From contig CM074142.1 in the NCBI GenBank assembly GCA_037178625.1, positions 310,001 to 374,000 on the forward strand: a stretch of 64,000 nucleotides of DNA, read 5' to 3'. The notes under the pieces were generated by a model. It was not told the DNA's origin. It worked only from the letters and a program-made list of their open reading frames with translations, and did no database searches. The position numbers and the translations under genes are program-made. This DNA is from Skeletonema tropicum (taxonomy: Eukaryota > Bacillariophyta > Thalassiosirophyceae > Thalassiosirales > Thalassiosiraceae). Below are positions 20,709 through 32,000 of this stretch, one piece after another (within the stretch, counting starts at the first letter, position 1; every line of letters starts with the position of its first letter).

Positions 20709-22086
20709 TAGCGTTTCGGCCAGGTAGCCCGCCCACCCCTGCAAAATATCCCAAAAAATATCCCTGATTATTTACTAGTTCCTACGTACAAAAGTCTACA
20801 TGATGTGACAGGACACCATCTCAAAAAGTCCGCCAGAGCCTTCCTTCCACCAGGATGCGTTGAGCTCACCGCACCAGCATGGCCGACAGCCGACACTACT
20901 ATGTACTTGCCGACAGCTCCCTCGCCCTGCCAACACTACAGACAGATTCAGTAGTGGCTGTTTCTGTGTTGCATTATTTTTGTCGCCATCCGTGTATTAA
21001 TTCGGTCTTTCGCCCGTATTCTGTCTTTCAACACAATGGAGAAATCCAAAGATCCACGCACAACAGGTTGTTGCAGTATGCATCGGAATGTGTTGAGGGA
21101 TGTATCACAAAGTATAAAAAACTCTTTACAGATGATCCTCATCTGAAAAGAGTCCGCCGTGCATTTCGTGCTTGCAAACTTTTTGACATCTTGTTTCTGA
21201 AGGACCAGCAGCAGCTAACAATTGATATGCTTCGTCGCTGGATAGATGAGTTGAAACATTTCGAGTACAAGGAATTCACAGATGAATTCCTCAAATCAAT
21301 GAGGGATGAAATACCCGAATACCTGAAACTTGTGGAAGAAATGCATTTCAATTTCGAGGGCGAGGACATCGAGGAGACGAATAGACGTTATCGGCAAAGA
21401 GTGAAAGAAAAGTTGCGAAGGGCTCGTCAGAGAGCCTTGTTGGTTAATATAGACAATACATTACGTCAGCAGCAGGGTGACGACACTGCTGAAGACGCTC
21501 ACCCAGAAGATGAAGATGATATAATGGAAGATTCAGATGTGGCAGAAGATGGGATTGAGGGCAATGTTGGGGATCTATTGCAAGCTGCTGGAGAAGAGGG
21601 AGCAGATGGGGAGGATATAGATGAGTTTTGTAGAATGAATTGGAAAAATGACATTGGGGAGCGTGGACGTCGGATCTATGAATGGTGGAAGACTGCAATG
21701 GAAGCTAGAGCAGATGTGATACCATCCTTCTACAAGGCTGTTCGGCTTATTGTTCTTACTCAAGTTTCTAGTGCTGCGGTGGAGCGTGTATTCTCACAAT
21801 TGACTTTCATCCGGAGGATTGTTGGTGACAGCATAGTGGGAGATGTGTTGCAGCTACGGACGTTCTTGCGCTGTAATAATGGCCAAGTGAGTGATTTTGG
21901 ATATAAAAAGTGATTAAATGTGATTTGATGAGTGAACAATAGTATTATTGACATCAGAAACGCTCCAGCTATCAAGATAAGCTTGTCCAAATAAAAGGAT
22001 ATTTTTTAGCGATTTTTGGCGAAAAAATATCCCTCGGGATACTCAAAAGTGCCGAAATATCCCAGGGATTCCTGGCCGAAACGCTA
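20709..22086 (+). mobile_element. hAT-type DNA transposon, 1.4 kb
   Basis: Termini TAGCGTTTCGGCCAGG (20709-20724) and its exact complement (22071-22086), flanked by the 8-bp duplication GTTTGAGT at 20701-20708 and 22087-22094. Subterminal AAATATCC/GGATAT words recur at both ends. The encoded protein carries the hAT C-terminal dimerisation motif. The target site is within the 3' part of the CAGGG element, so this is a nested insertion. Its length is short for an autonomous hAT. Confidence 0.95.
20879..21913 (+). CDS. hAT transposase, short form with C-terminal dimerisation domain
   Basis: 344 aa from ATG 20879. The C-terminus reads SSAAVERVFSQLTFIRRIVG...LQLRTFLRCN (about residues 297-338), the hAT dimerisation region, with the Trp-containing NDIGERGRRIYEWWKTAME before it. 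An acidic stretch lies at about residues 205-240 (DDTAEDAHPEDEDDIMED). Full hAT transposases are usually 600-700 aa with an N-terminal BED zinc finger and an RNase H-like catalytic core; neither is evident, so this is probably an internally deleted derivative, or a domesticated or non-catalytic form. Frame intact. Confidence 0.82.
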   Translation: MADSRHYYVLADSSLALPTLQTDSVVAVSVLHYFCRHPCINSVFRPYSVFQHNGEIQRSTHNRLLQYASECVEGCITKYKKLFTDDPHLKRVRRAFRACKLFDILFLKDQQQLTIDMLRRWIDELKHFEYKEFTDEFLKSMRDEIPEYLKLVEEMHFNFEGEDIEETNRRYRQRVKEKLRRARQRALLVNIDNTLRQQQGDDTAEDAHPEDEDDIMEDSDVAEDGIEGNVGDLLQAAGEEGADGEDIDEFCRMNWKNDIGERGRRIYEWWKTAMEARADVIPSFYKAVRLIVLTQVSSAAVERVFSQLTFIRRIVGDSIVGDVLQLRTFLRCNNGQVSDFGYKK

Positions 22087-22238
22087 GTTTGAGTGCAGAA
22101 TTTTGATAACACGCACGGTGGTGTGGATGGAAAGGGCGCCCCCCTAAACGGTTGCATAAGTACGGAAATTTATCTAGATGAAAAAGAGGGCACCACTTTT
22201 TCAATTTTGTGGTTCAGCCCATTCTTTTATGTGCCCTG

Positions 22239-22275
22239 TTGGAGGGCGGGTGCTTCTTTGAGAATGCGGTACTGA
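22239..22275 (+). pseudogene. Displaced 3' end of the split host exon
   Basis: After the right copy of the 8-bp target duplication (22239-22246), the reading frame interrupted at 9208 would end within about 30 bp: either VWRAGASLRMRY with a stop at 22273-22275, or EFGGRVLL with a stop near 22258. This supports the view that the 13-kb element landed inside a last exon. Confidence 0.4.
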
Positions 22276-22442
22276 GAAGACGAAGATTTGTCTCATCTCT
22301 TCGGCCCAATATTAGTACTAATTCCTACGTATTTAGTTGCTGTAGAAAGTTGGGGCAGACCGCTCCTCAAAAGTTGGGGAGACCGCTCTCCGTGCGTAGT
22401 GCGTACCATTATCATACCATCGACGGCCAACAATAAACAACC

Positions 22443-23585
22443 ATGAAGAAGAAACTACCATCACTTCTAGTAGCCTCCACCACGCTACTCTACTTCTTCT
22501 CTACAACCGCATCATCCGCCTCCGCCTTCTCTCCCCCAAATACCAGTCACAGTCACAGTCACAGTAACAGTCACCATACCATCTCTCGGCCAGCACTGCT
22601 GCTCACCACCCATCACCACCATCATCATGCACCACTACCACCATGGCATCTCAGAGCAACCACAACATCATCATCCACCAGTAGCGACAGCAATGACGAA
22701 ATCGAAATGCGCACACTCGGCAACTCAATCATCCTCTCCGCAGCAAAAAGTCATGGAGCGACGGATAAAATGATTTCGATTGAATGGAAGGCTGATCGGA
22801 TTATTGTTACGGTGGATGTGAGTCAGGATGAGGAGTATGAGGGGGGTGGTGGTAGTGTGGTGGTTGGTGAGCTGGAGGATGCAGAAGATTATCAGGATGA
22901 TTTTGAAACGGACTACGATGATGAATATGATGATGATGATTTGGAGGAATATTCATATGATCCTGAACTTGATGAGCAAGATTTCAATGAACAAGAGGAA
23001 GAGGACGAAGACTTTGAAGCACTTCAAGCCCAGCTAGGCCTACACGAACAAGACAACAACTCATCATCATCATCACAACAAATCGATCTAACACTCATTG
23101 CACGAACAATCAACGAATACCTCTCTGCTGACGGTGAAAACACACCTCAATTCAAGATAGCACAATTACATGAAATTGAAGTGACAACACCTGAATTTGA
23201 TAATGTGCTTCGTGTATACGGTGGTGAAGGTGGTGGTGTGAATATGTTTGAGGTTTATAAGGGGTTTGATGTGATTGTGGATTATTGGGAGGTGCCCAAG
23301 AAGAAGAAGAAGAAGAAGAGTGGAAAGGCTGGGAAGGAAACTGTTAGTACAATGGAGGATGGTAGTACGAATCAAAATCAAGAAGCAAATGAAGGAGAAG
23401 AAGCAGACGAGCCAGAGCCAGAGCCGACAAGGACACAAAAACTGATCGAGGGAAAATTGGTAGGACGGGATGAGGATAAGGATGTTACCATGATCAATGT
23501 CAAGGGACGGATAGTCAAGATTAAGAATGATATGATTGAGAGTGTCAAGTTGCCCAAGGCAAAGCGTGAAAAGGGGGTGAAGTAA
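22443..23585 (+). CDS. Plastid-targeted RimP-like protein
   Basis: 380 aa, single exon, ATG in CAACCATGAAG. The leader (MKKKLPSLLVASTTLLYFFS...SASAFSPP) is a diatom bipartite plastid signal: signal peptide with the ASAF cleavage motif, then a Ser/His-rich transit peptide. A long acidic linker occupies about residues 125-200. The conserved part reads IDLTLIARTINEYLSAD, HEIEVTTPEFDNVLRVYGG, and VGRDEDKDVTMINVKGRIVKI near the C-terminus, which follow the order of bacterial RimP (N-domain, the VSSPG-like turn, SH3-like barrel). RimP assists 30S subunit maturation; here the target would be the plastid 70S ribosome. Plant and algal RimP-like proteins are divergent, so the family call is by eye. Confidence 0.6.
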   Translation: MKKKLPSLLVASTTLLYFFSTTASSASAFSPPNTSHSHSHSNSHHTISRPALLLTTHHHHHHAPLPPWHLRATTTSSSTSSDSNDEIEMRTLGNSIILSAAKSHGATDKMISIEWKADRIIVTVDVSQDEEYEGGGGSVVVGELEDAEDYQDDFETDYDDEYDDDDLEEYSYDPELDEQDFNEQEEEDEDFEALQAQLGLHEQDNNSSSSSQQIDLTLIARTINEYLSADGENTPQFKIAQLHEIEVTTPEFDNVLRVYGGEGGGVNMFEVYKGFDVIVDYWEVPKKKKKKKSGKAGKETVSTMEDGSTNQNQEANEGEEADEPEPEPTRTQKLIEGKLVGRDEDKDVTMINVKGRIVKIKNDMIESVKLPKAKREKGVK

Positions 23586-23708
23586 GGCAATCTTACTCGA
23601 TCTAACATGGAGAAGGAGCTGAAGCTAAAGAGAAAGAATGCTACTTATTATTGAGCTTTATACTACGCAATTTACATACATGCAGTATATGAATTACATG
23701 TACATGAA

Positions 23709-25311
23709 TTACACAAAATCTCGACTTGCAATCAAAGAATCAAAGTCATCCTGCACTTCCTCCTCTCCATCATCCTCATTAGCAACACCAGTCCTACCTC
23801 TCCCACCACCACTAGCACTATACGGGATCCACTCTTCTCCCAACAATTCATAATGCAACTCACCAAATCGTTTCGCCACCTCGTACATATTCGGACGTGA
23901 CATTCGATCCTGTTGGACCATGAATCGTATGAATTTGTAAATGGACAATGGATACTTTCCATCTCTTCCATCTCCAACATTAGCTGCAGTTCTAGTAGTA
24001 TTTGGATTGCTGTTGATACTGCCACCAAGTCCACTCCCCGCCCATGGAGGAAAGGGTACCTCACCCAATATCTTTAATGTTGTACATTCCACAATTCGTA
24101 CCAATCCATACTGTTGTTGCTCCTGATCTTGCTCCCTACCTATACCTACCACTATACCCATACCCACCACCACCACCATCCTTGACAAACTCCATCTCAA
24201 ACGGACTAACCCCATGCAACAACGCAAATAATACACATCCCAAGCTCCAAACATCCACCTTTCCATAATCCACAACACATGACGATGATGCACGTAGATT
24301 CCCCACATCGGATAATTCCGGTGGACGATATGGAAATGTCGTGTGGACTGATGCCAATTCGATCAATTGTAAAATGGAGTTACGTGTGGTTAGGGGTGGT
24401 GTTTGTAGTGGGCCGGCGGATCCATAGTCGATTAGTATTGGTGTCAACAAGTTGTTGCTGCTGCTTGTCGTCTTGTGGTGGTGATGATCACTGTAGGTAG
24501 TGTTATGGAGTGATAACAGTACATTCTCCAATTTGACATCGCGATGGGAAATGTTGGCATTGTGCATTGCCAGTAGACCATCGAGTATTCCACGGAATAG
24601 ATGGATTACTTGGACGTTAGTGAATGGCTGCCTTCTTGTAGTTTTTGTTAAGTTTCTGCGATCATTATCATCGTTATAATTCTTCAATAGTAGATTCCGC
24701 TGTGTAATTTCACCACGTAGCGAGTGGGTCAGATAAGGAAAGAGCATGTAACACACATTGTACTCCTCTGGCAAGCTACTACTACTACTACTAGCACTGC
24801 CAGAATAAATATCTTGCTGCTGCTCAAATTTTAGCCCCAGCAGCTCTAGTAAATTGGGATGATTTCTCGGTAGTGAACGATGTATCCCCGCCTCGTGACG
24901 ACAGGATTGCAAGAGTTCTTCATCGGAGCAATTGATGCGTTTGAGTGCAAATTTCTTCGTAGAGGAGGAGGAGGGAGAGACATTAGTGTTGGCGGGAAAG
25001 GCCTCAAAGACATAGCTGAATCCACCTTCGGCAATTTGATCCCCAATGTAAACTTGTGTTCCGTTGTCAAACGTGAGGAGCTGCTGTTGTTGTCGTCGTC
25101 GTTGAGATGAAAAGAGATTGGTGAGGGAAAGTGTGAGGGAGTTGCTGCTGCCGTGCTGCCGGTTGTTTGTGCCGCTGCCGCTGAGGAATGAGAGGAGATA
25201 ATTTATGCATAGGCGGAGGTGATGTAGTATCACCAAGAGGAGAGAGGAGGCGGATGATGATGTCATTGCTGATGTTGTTGTTGCTTGTCGACGGCGGCGA
25301 GGATAGACCAT
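23709..25311 (-). CDS. STK16/NAK-family Ser/Thr protein kinase
   Basis: Start MVYPRRRRQ at 25311 with an N-terminal hydrophobic stretch (LLLVILHHLRLCINYLLSFL). Kinase landmarks: glycine loop GDQIAEGGFSYVFEA, Lys in KFALKRI, catalytic loop HRDVKLENVLL, DYGSAG in place of DFG, activation region FPYRPPEL, then CVVDYGKVDVWSLGCVLFALL, which closely follows STK16. Lobe C continues as ILGEVPFP...YKFIRFMVQQDRMSRP. The first frame stops at 24136-24138 and the second frame, open from about 24308 to 23709, carries the rest, so a +1 offset lies in the GGT/TAT repeat at about 24139-24178. This could be a length change in low-complexity sequence, a tiny intron or a consensus error. STK16 kinases act at Golgi and vesicle membranes. 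Confidence 0.8.
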
Positions 25312-25515
25312 TTCATGATGTTATGGGGCCGATCGATTTTATCAACAATAGAGAGTACTTATTATTGAGCGTCGGTGATCGGTGAGCTTCGGTCTTCGGT
25401 TGGCAGAGTCATTTTGATTCATGCACTTCTCTTGTTTTCGTGTTTGTGCGAATGTTTGCGGTTTTCCGGACGGAAAACCGATCTTACGATATTTATGTAA
25501 CTTTTGTTACAAACC

Positions 25516-26299
25516 TTGCTGTGACGGACGGACGAAAGAAGGTTGCAGGAAAAATGACCGCAACAAGGCCTGCCCGAAGGGAAAGGCGTTGTTGTTGCCA
25601 TTCTTTGTTGCAGCTTCTTCTTGGAACGAGAGGATAGCAGCTGATTGGTTTAGATAGTATTAGTTTCATCTTCAATATCTTGAACATATCCACCTCTTCG
25701 CCCTGAGCTTGCCAAAACGACAAGCAGGGTGGGCATAGAAAGCTCAAGCTAGGGTTACATTCAAACCCTAGCGGCATTTCTGTCAGGGCGAGGGGTCAAA
25801 CTTCGTTTAACCCAGTCTTTTCGCACCACGAGGTAGATTTATCGTAGCCCTAGTTCATTTGTGTTCTGCCAATCCGAAGTGAGGTCCCAAGGAACATAAG
25901 TCCAGTACGAAGAGTACTTGATTGCTGTGACGGACGGACGAAAGAAGGTTGCAGGAAAAATGACCGCAACAAGGCCTGCCCGAAGGGAAAGGCGTTGTTG
26001 TTGCCATTCTTTGTTGCAGCTTCTTCTTGGAACGAGAGGATAGCAGCTGATTGGTTTAGATAGTAGATAATAATTGACCCACTCCCCACCCTTTAACCAA
26101 CGGGTCATAGAAAGCTCAAGCTAGGGTTACATTCAAACCCTAGCGGCATTTCTGTCAGGGCGAGGGGTCAAACTTCGTTTAACCCAGTCTTTTCGCACCA
26201 CGAGGTAGATTTATCGTAGCCCTAGTTCATTTGTGTTCTGCCAATCCGAAGTGAGGTCCCAAGGCCAAGGAACATAAGTCCAGTACGAAGAGTACTTGA
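25516..26299. repeat. Tandem duplication, about 400 bp x 2
   Basis: Unit 1 (25516-25921) and unit 2 (25922-26299) start with TTGCTGTGACGGACGGACG and end with GTACGAAGAGTACTTGA. The first about 145 bp and last about 190 bp of each unit are nearly identical; the middle differs (about 75 bp in unit 1, about 40 bp in unit 2), and unit 2 has an extra GGCCAA. Noncoding, upstream of the kinase start at 25311. Confidence 0.9.
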
Positions 26300-27103
26300 A
26301 TGACAGTAATTTACACCCTCGCGTGTCTGCAAACGAACTGCCGGCCAACCATATGTACACCGATGTTGTTTCATTACAGCCTCCATTTGCACTCGGCATA
26401 ATAGCAGTATCATCATACAAACTGATGCTGATGCACTGCCTCTTGGTCTTGGTGTACATAACACGTGTCAGAAAGTCAAAGAAAGGTTCCTCTTCAATTC
26501 AAGCCACAAAAGTACAGGCCGGCCGAAAGCGCAAGAGCAAGAGACTGGAACAGAAGAGACTAACAGTTCAACAAGCCAGCGAGTCAAAGCCAAATCCCAC
26601 ACATGGAGGCCCATTTGTATTTGTTGCTACCTATGCACCTAAATGTGCCAAATGCAAATGAAGAGGTCGTGAACGTTAGAAAAGGTAAAGCTCAAGCATA
26701 CTTATAGAGATGAAGAGTGTCCCGATCCCAACCCCAAATGAGCAACTGTACCTGTCTCCCCGACAATGGTGATGTCGGATGAAGCTATGATAGTCTCCTT
26801 CAATCGCATCAGTCTACTATGAGATCGCAGCTATTAATGTTCCTGTATATGCATCCTTTGACTTTGACATGTTGTAATCATACGCCCATCGACAGAGAAA
26901 TAGAAGCAGTTAGTAGAGATCATTAACAACACCGATGGTCCAGCGTGCCTCGTGATATAACAAAATGCAGCCAAGTAGTTTGAGAAGACAGGTGAATAGG
27001 CTGTTAAAATGAGAAAGTGAAACAAGAGCAACATAGAATATTCAAATCAGAAATCTACTTTACTCTTAATCTTATCGCACTTTGACTTTGGTTCTGACTT
27101 TGG
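26300..27103. other. Intergenic, no confident gene
   Basis: A 121-codon open frame (26296-26661) starts with TTG inside the tandem repeat and has a Lys/Arg-rich middle and a CAKCK end; no domain is recognised. It is not supported as a gene. The rest is the 3' flank of the minus-strand gene ending at 27104. Confidence 0.5.
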
Positions 27104-27619
27104 CTATGCCAATATCTCCAAGTAACCACACGCAAGCTTCTGCGCTCTCTCCCTTGATTGGGATGAATGACTCATCGCATATGCCGCCAGTTGCTCTTCA
27201 CTGAGGAAATGCTGCATCTCCACTATCGAACGGGCGTGTACTCGTTTCTTCTCCTTCAAGAATCTCGTGACTTGGCTCGATAAGTAAGCTTCTAGTCCAA
27301 CACACTCATAGAGAACCTCCTTGTCTACTTCTTCCATCGGTGTGGTAGACAGTAGATAGCGAATGCGTCGGACATCGCGTGCCATCTCTTGTGTGAAGAT
27401 GTACTTGTCCCCCCTGCAGTGCCAGCGCTTTGAGACCTCTTCCCTGGACGGGCATTGAACGTAGTGTGTGTCGATATTTTCGGAGAATCTAACTTTCGTC
27501 ATCGTCGTCGTTGCTGTCATCTCGCCGCCGGTACCTGATACTGATGTTCGCCTTCGAAGTGGGAAGTCAACAATCAGATCGCATCTATTTTTGTTTCCTG
27601 CTCCCTTTACCTTTGACAT
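27104..27619 (-). CDS. Lineage-specific 171-aa protein, copy A
   Basis: 171 aa, single exon. It begins MSKVKGAGNK, then LIVDFPLRRRTSVSG, a TVRF-like strand (KVRFSENIDTHYVQCP), EVSKRWHCRGDKYIF, MARDVRRIRYLLST, CVGLEAYLSSQVTRFL and a C-terminal helix AMSHSSQSRERAQKLACGYL. The layout of a short KVRF strand, a charged W/H-containing segment, and a GLE...SS...R helix with a closing RA..LA helix resembles a protein group seen repeatedly in diatom genomes, of unknown function. Copy B at 40296-40811 has the same length and about 90% identity; a fragment lies at 38311-38426. The copies flank the SZT2-like gene in inverted orientation. Confidence 0.75.
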   Translation of the reverse strand: MSKVKGAGNKNRCDLIVDFPLRRRTSVSGTGGEMTATTTMTKVRFSENIDTHYVQCPSREEVSKRWHCRGDKYIFTQEMARDVRRIRYLLSTTPMEEVDKEVLYECVGLEAYLSSQVTRFLKEKKRVHARSIVEMQHFLSEEQLAAYAMSHSSQSRERAQKLACGYLEILA

Positions 27620-29077
27620 GCTGATTGTACTCGAGTATTATGTTGAATAGAGCTAAATCTATATGCTGTAGAGACGGTTGGTGTGTGATTGGTGCTGCCT
27701 GTGTAGTGATGTATCAAATTATTAGAAGCTTACTTTACTTTGATACTATGTACTTGATGTGAAAGTGTTAGAACATGAACATGTCGACCTCTGGTAGGTC
27801 GCGGCAAATGTGATGTTTTTAAGACATCTGTTCAGCCGATACGGTACTTGGAATAGTCAATTTCACCAAATGAAGAAGTACATACTCACAAAGCAGATAA
27901 TACGGCATTCACAGTGTCTTCCCAAACATCGTAAGGAAGCGTACAAGTACATAAGTGTTATCTTTTGTACTTGTGTTCTCCATCTTCCAACTTGATTTTC
28001 TGGGTCATCCGAATCAAGTTGTCTTTTTGATGTTAAAGTCGTAAGAGTACTCTGTTGCTGTACTTGAGATTTAAGAGACGCATCATCTGCTCCTTACTCC
28101 TGGCGCCTTGTGAAAAGGATCTCGATCTCGAAGAAGGCAATGTGTAAGCCAAGCGGTGAGTAGATCTTTGAGCGGCACGAGGAGAAGAGAATCTTTGCAA
28201 CGTAAAAGTACTTGTACTTACAAAGTACTCCTATCTTTGAAATCTCTCTCAGTCTCAATAATATCTACTAGAGTGGCTATGGAATCTTTTTCCGACTCAT
28301 TATATAATTATATGGTATTTATTTCATTGGCCATTGGAAATGTAATCAGTTGATAGATAGCATGCTCGGCCCTCTCTGGACCAGAGTCAATAATGATGTC
28401 ACTTCTTTCGGCAGAGAAGCAACCCACGTTCGTAGTAGCAATGAAACCTATAAAGAGAACCACTTCACAGAAGTAGGCCCAGTTTCTCAGCGCGGCAATC
28501 AAAATGGCAATGGCATCAACAACATCACACACACCGACTCATCCACCGGCTAACATCACTGGAGAGCAAACCACCCAAGCGTAAAGCACCATCCAACAAT
28601 AACCAGCCAATCAAACCACAGTTGGATACCAAACAAAGTCAACTACTACTACCACGCACTACGGCGGCTCATATAGCAAAAGCCCAGAGATCCATCCACT
28701 GAAGACGACGGCCTTTTTGCTGCAACGAAGACCACGGTTTACAGTCAATATCAAAATCATCCCCTTCAAGGCGCTACCACCAAAGCACCCCCCTCATATT
28801 ACTCATCTCTACACTGGACAGAGATGAAGCACACACAATCGTCTCCTCAAGTACAAAAGGACAATCCCTCTCATTCACCTAACACTTTCCTCATAGATTG
28901 CCCTATCACGTGACCCACCACGTGCGTAGCAAATAATCAACCGGAAGTCGGAATAAGATGAAAGATCGCGCTGCCCGTTGCCCGCGCTGCCGCATCATGA
29001 TGTTGTGCATGTAGCATGGTACAACAATAAATAACGTTGGCATCACTGCACTATCATCGTAGACTCAAGCACATAAG
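27620..29077. other. Intergenic between divergent genes
   Basis: About 1.45 kb holding the promoters of copy A (minus) and the SZT2-like gene (plus). Repeated GTACTTG words occur around 27840-28215. No conserved frame or RNA gene seen. Confidence 0.55.
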
Positions 29078-32000
29078 ATGAGCAACAACAATACCAACAA
29101 TCGGAATGTAGCCGCCTCCCTATCATCACTGGGCGAGGCAAGTGGAATTGCTTTCTTGTTGAGCAATCATGCCATATTTGGTATGGCGGAGCGATGTTGG
29201 TAAGAAGTTAGTTTTCGACTGATTTCTGATTTGTATTCATGTGTGTACATGAACATCGTGCTGCAATGAGTGTTGATAGTGTATGATGGTGGACAATGAC
29301 TTCGTTGACAGCAACTACTCAACGCTCACACACTTTGCTTTCTTGAACTCCTCTCACCTCTCACTTCATCTCATGCCGTTCGTCCCATATTTTCTACATC
29401 ATATTATTATATCTATACAGCTATCACTTTGACTTAATCGAGACACTCACATCTCTACCACTGTGTAGATTGCAACAACAACAACAATCATTGCGTGGAA
29501 GTCGACGAGATCGAGGGCTCAGTATTTCCTCTCAAGATGCTGCTAATAATCATAATGATCGTGATACTACTGCTAAAGATAGTGCTGGCCAAGAAACAAC
29601 CAACAATAAGGAACATTCCAATAAACCATCCAAAGCAAAGAAAAAAGCAACATCAAGCACCAAAAGTTCGTGTATCTGTGGAGTAGTCTCTCTACTCGAA
29701 TGTGTCGCTTCTGGTGGAGGATCAACATCATCATCATCACTACAAGCAACCGAAGGAAAAGCTGCTCGACGTGCATTGCGATCGAAACATCGAGAGTTTA
29801 ATACTCGTGCTCAGGTGGCGTGGGGTACAAGAGGTGGTAGTAGTAGTGGTGGATCAGTGTCATTCAAATCCAAACAAAAACAAAAAGGTGGTGGCAGTGG
29901 CAGTGGCAGTGGCAGTGGCAGTGGTGGTGGTAGTAGTGGCAACAACAACAACAACAACAGTAGCAGTAGCAGTATTCGAAAGCGATGTCATCAACCTCGT
30001 CATCTTCCACTACCATTAAATCCAAATACACGAGTAACATTTGCATATGAATTAACCTCAATTGCAATTGTGATCGATGCTTCTCCAAGTCTTACTGTGA
30101 CAACAACAACAATGCCCAACTTTATGAACTGGAATAATGGTCGCAGTAATGAAGAAAAGAAGGGTACAATGGTCGAAGAGGAGGAGGAGGATGATGGATG
30201 TTGCGTCCCCTTGGATCGTTTGGGTAAAACTCTCCAAACATATTTATTAGGCCTTATACAACCAATTGATATCCCACCCGTGGCTGTATCAGGGAAGGGA
30301 GTCGCATTTGGAAGATGGACACCTAATCTCGCAATCACGATTGTGGCGGCATACCCACCCACGATGACATCGAATGGGGATGATGAGGCAAGTAGTAGTA
30401 GTAGTGGTGCTGCTGCTGCTACTGCAGGATTGCTGGTACGTGATTTTCGTGTGACGGATGAAGCGTCGGCGTTGGAGTTGGTTCGTCAGGTGGAGCGGTG
30501 GGCATTGTGGGAGGTGGAGGGTACGATTGCAGAGCGATTGTGTGGACAACAACGAAGAGTAGATCATCTTGTTGTTGTTGGAGATGAAGGTGTAGTTGAT
30601 GGTGGTGGTGGTAGGGGAGGGGGAGGAAATCTTGGGAGTCGTCAACAACAACAACAACAACAAACACAGCATCATCATGGATTGTCAAGATTGGACTCGT
30701 TTGCATTGCCATATACAGATAAAGTGCCGTCAATGAGCAAACAAAATGTGAGGTCATCCATGAAGGAGCTTCTAGCAATTGGTGATGCGGCGCTTGCAAC
30801 GCTGCCATCTGAGGGCCGTCCAATCATTCTAGTCGCATCGGACTGTCAAAATTTGGAATGTACCACTACGTTTGAGTTCCTCACTGCAACCGAACGGACT
30901 GATGTACCCCTGAGTGTGATTGATTTGTCGTTGAGGAGTGGTCATGGTAGACACGACGGTCATTGCTCATTTGATTTTAGCTCGTCACTCCCGGATGCAT
31001 GTCAACTGTCTGGAGGTATTTTTCTTAATCGAGAGTTGTTGGAGTCCTGCGTAAAGGCAAAGGCTGGGTCTACGGCGAGGCAAAAGCCGACAGCAGAGCT
31101 TCCATTGTTGTCACAAACATCATCTCCCCTTGACGACCATCAATCGCGCTTTCAGGGTGACATTCACTTTTGTTCGAAGAAACGTTCCATTCGTCCGAAT
31201 GCTCTGCAGTGGTATACTCTGTTCATAATGAGTCCTTTTACTCCGGGGGGATATTCACTGTCATCTATTTCCCGTCCAATCAAGTCAGTGAGCCCAACCG
31301 CCAGCTCTTTTTACCATAGCAGCTCAGTGTCATTAAAAAGTCTGGGCAATGCGAAACAAGGTTCAAGTAAGGTACCGGAGAGAAGAACTTCGATGGATGA
31401 CAGCAAGGCAAAAGATGTGCCTGTGTTGTCCCCACCAAATACCGCATCTCAAGAGCGGATAATGTTTTCGAAGTATAACATTCAACCTGTACGTATCAAG
31501 TCATTGCTAATGTCACGTGTGTTGGAAGGGTATCGGGCGAGGAAATATGGTCACACATCACAAGATAGTGATAAGGTTTCGATTGATTTCACGCTGCGTA
31601 TAGCTGAATGTGATGTGGTGTTGCATTACGAGGTCTCATTTGTGAGTATCTGGAATCTGACATAGTGTAGAGTGAATTGTTTGGTTTGCAGAGCTAACCA
31701 CACGGTCAACTCACTTTCTTCAAAAAATATTCTTCTTGAAAATTAGGTTTCATCCCCTTGGCACATTCCCACTGTAGGGAATGCACATATTAAGCTCGAA
31801 CTGAGCGGAGAGAATGCAGACTTTATTCAAATGGTGAAAAAGATATTCATGTCTAACCGAGGTGCTGAAATGGTGCAGCAAGGGAAACGAATATCAGCGG
31901 CTTCAATGGCGGCAGCAGAGAAGATATGTAAGCTTCTTCGTTGGATGAGGAAAGAAGATTACTTAGATTCGTATCTTTGTCTGCCAGGTTGGGGTGATGT

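Larger units (their letters stand above)
9209..22238. mobile_element. CAGGG-family DNA transposon, 13.0 kb with two nested insertions
   Basis: The left end reads CAGGGCACATAGAAGAATGG and the right end is its near-perfect complement, with the inverted match running about 30 bp to TTTGTGGTTCAG. Both sides are flanked by TTGGAGGG (9201-9208 and 22239-22246), an exact 8-bp target duplication. CAGGG ends with an 8-bp duplication are typical of hAT elements. Removing the copia element and hAT-2 with their duplications leaves about 2.7 kb. That remainder shares its termini, its 3' noncoding stretch and a protein with the element at 47788-49709. Internal coding capacity is decayed. Confidence 0.88.

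Noticed and set aside
22237..22248. 12-bp target duplication for the CAGGG element
   Set aside because: Setting the terminal repeat to start at GGGCAC gave mismatched 12-bp flanks; moving the border to CAGGGCAC gives exact 8-bp duplications for both family members.
26296..26661. 121-codon open frame after the tandem repeat
   Set aside because: It starts with TTG inside a repeat, shows no family motif, and has no supporting splice or promoter context.
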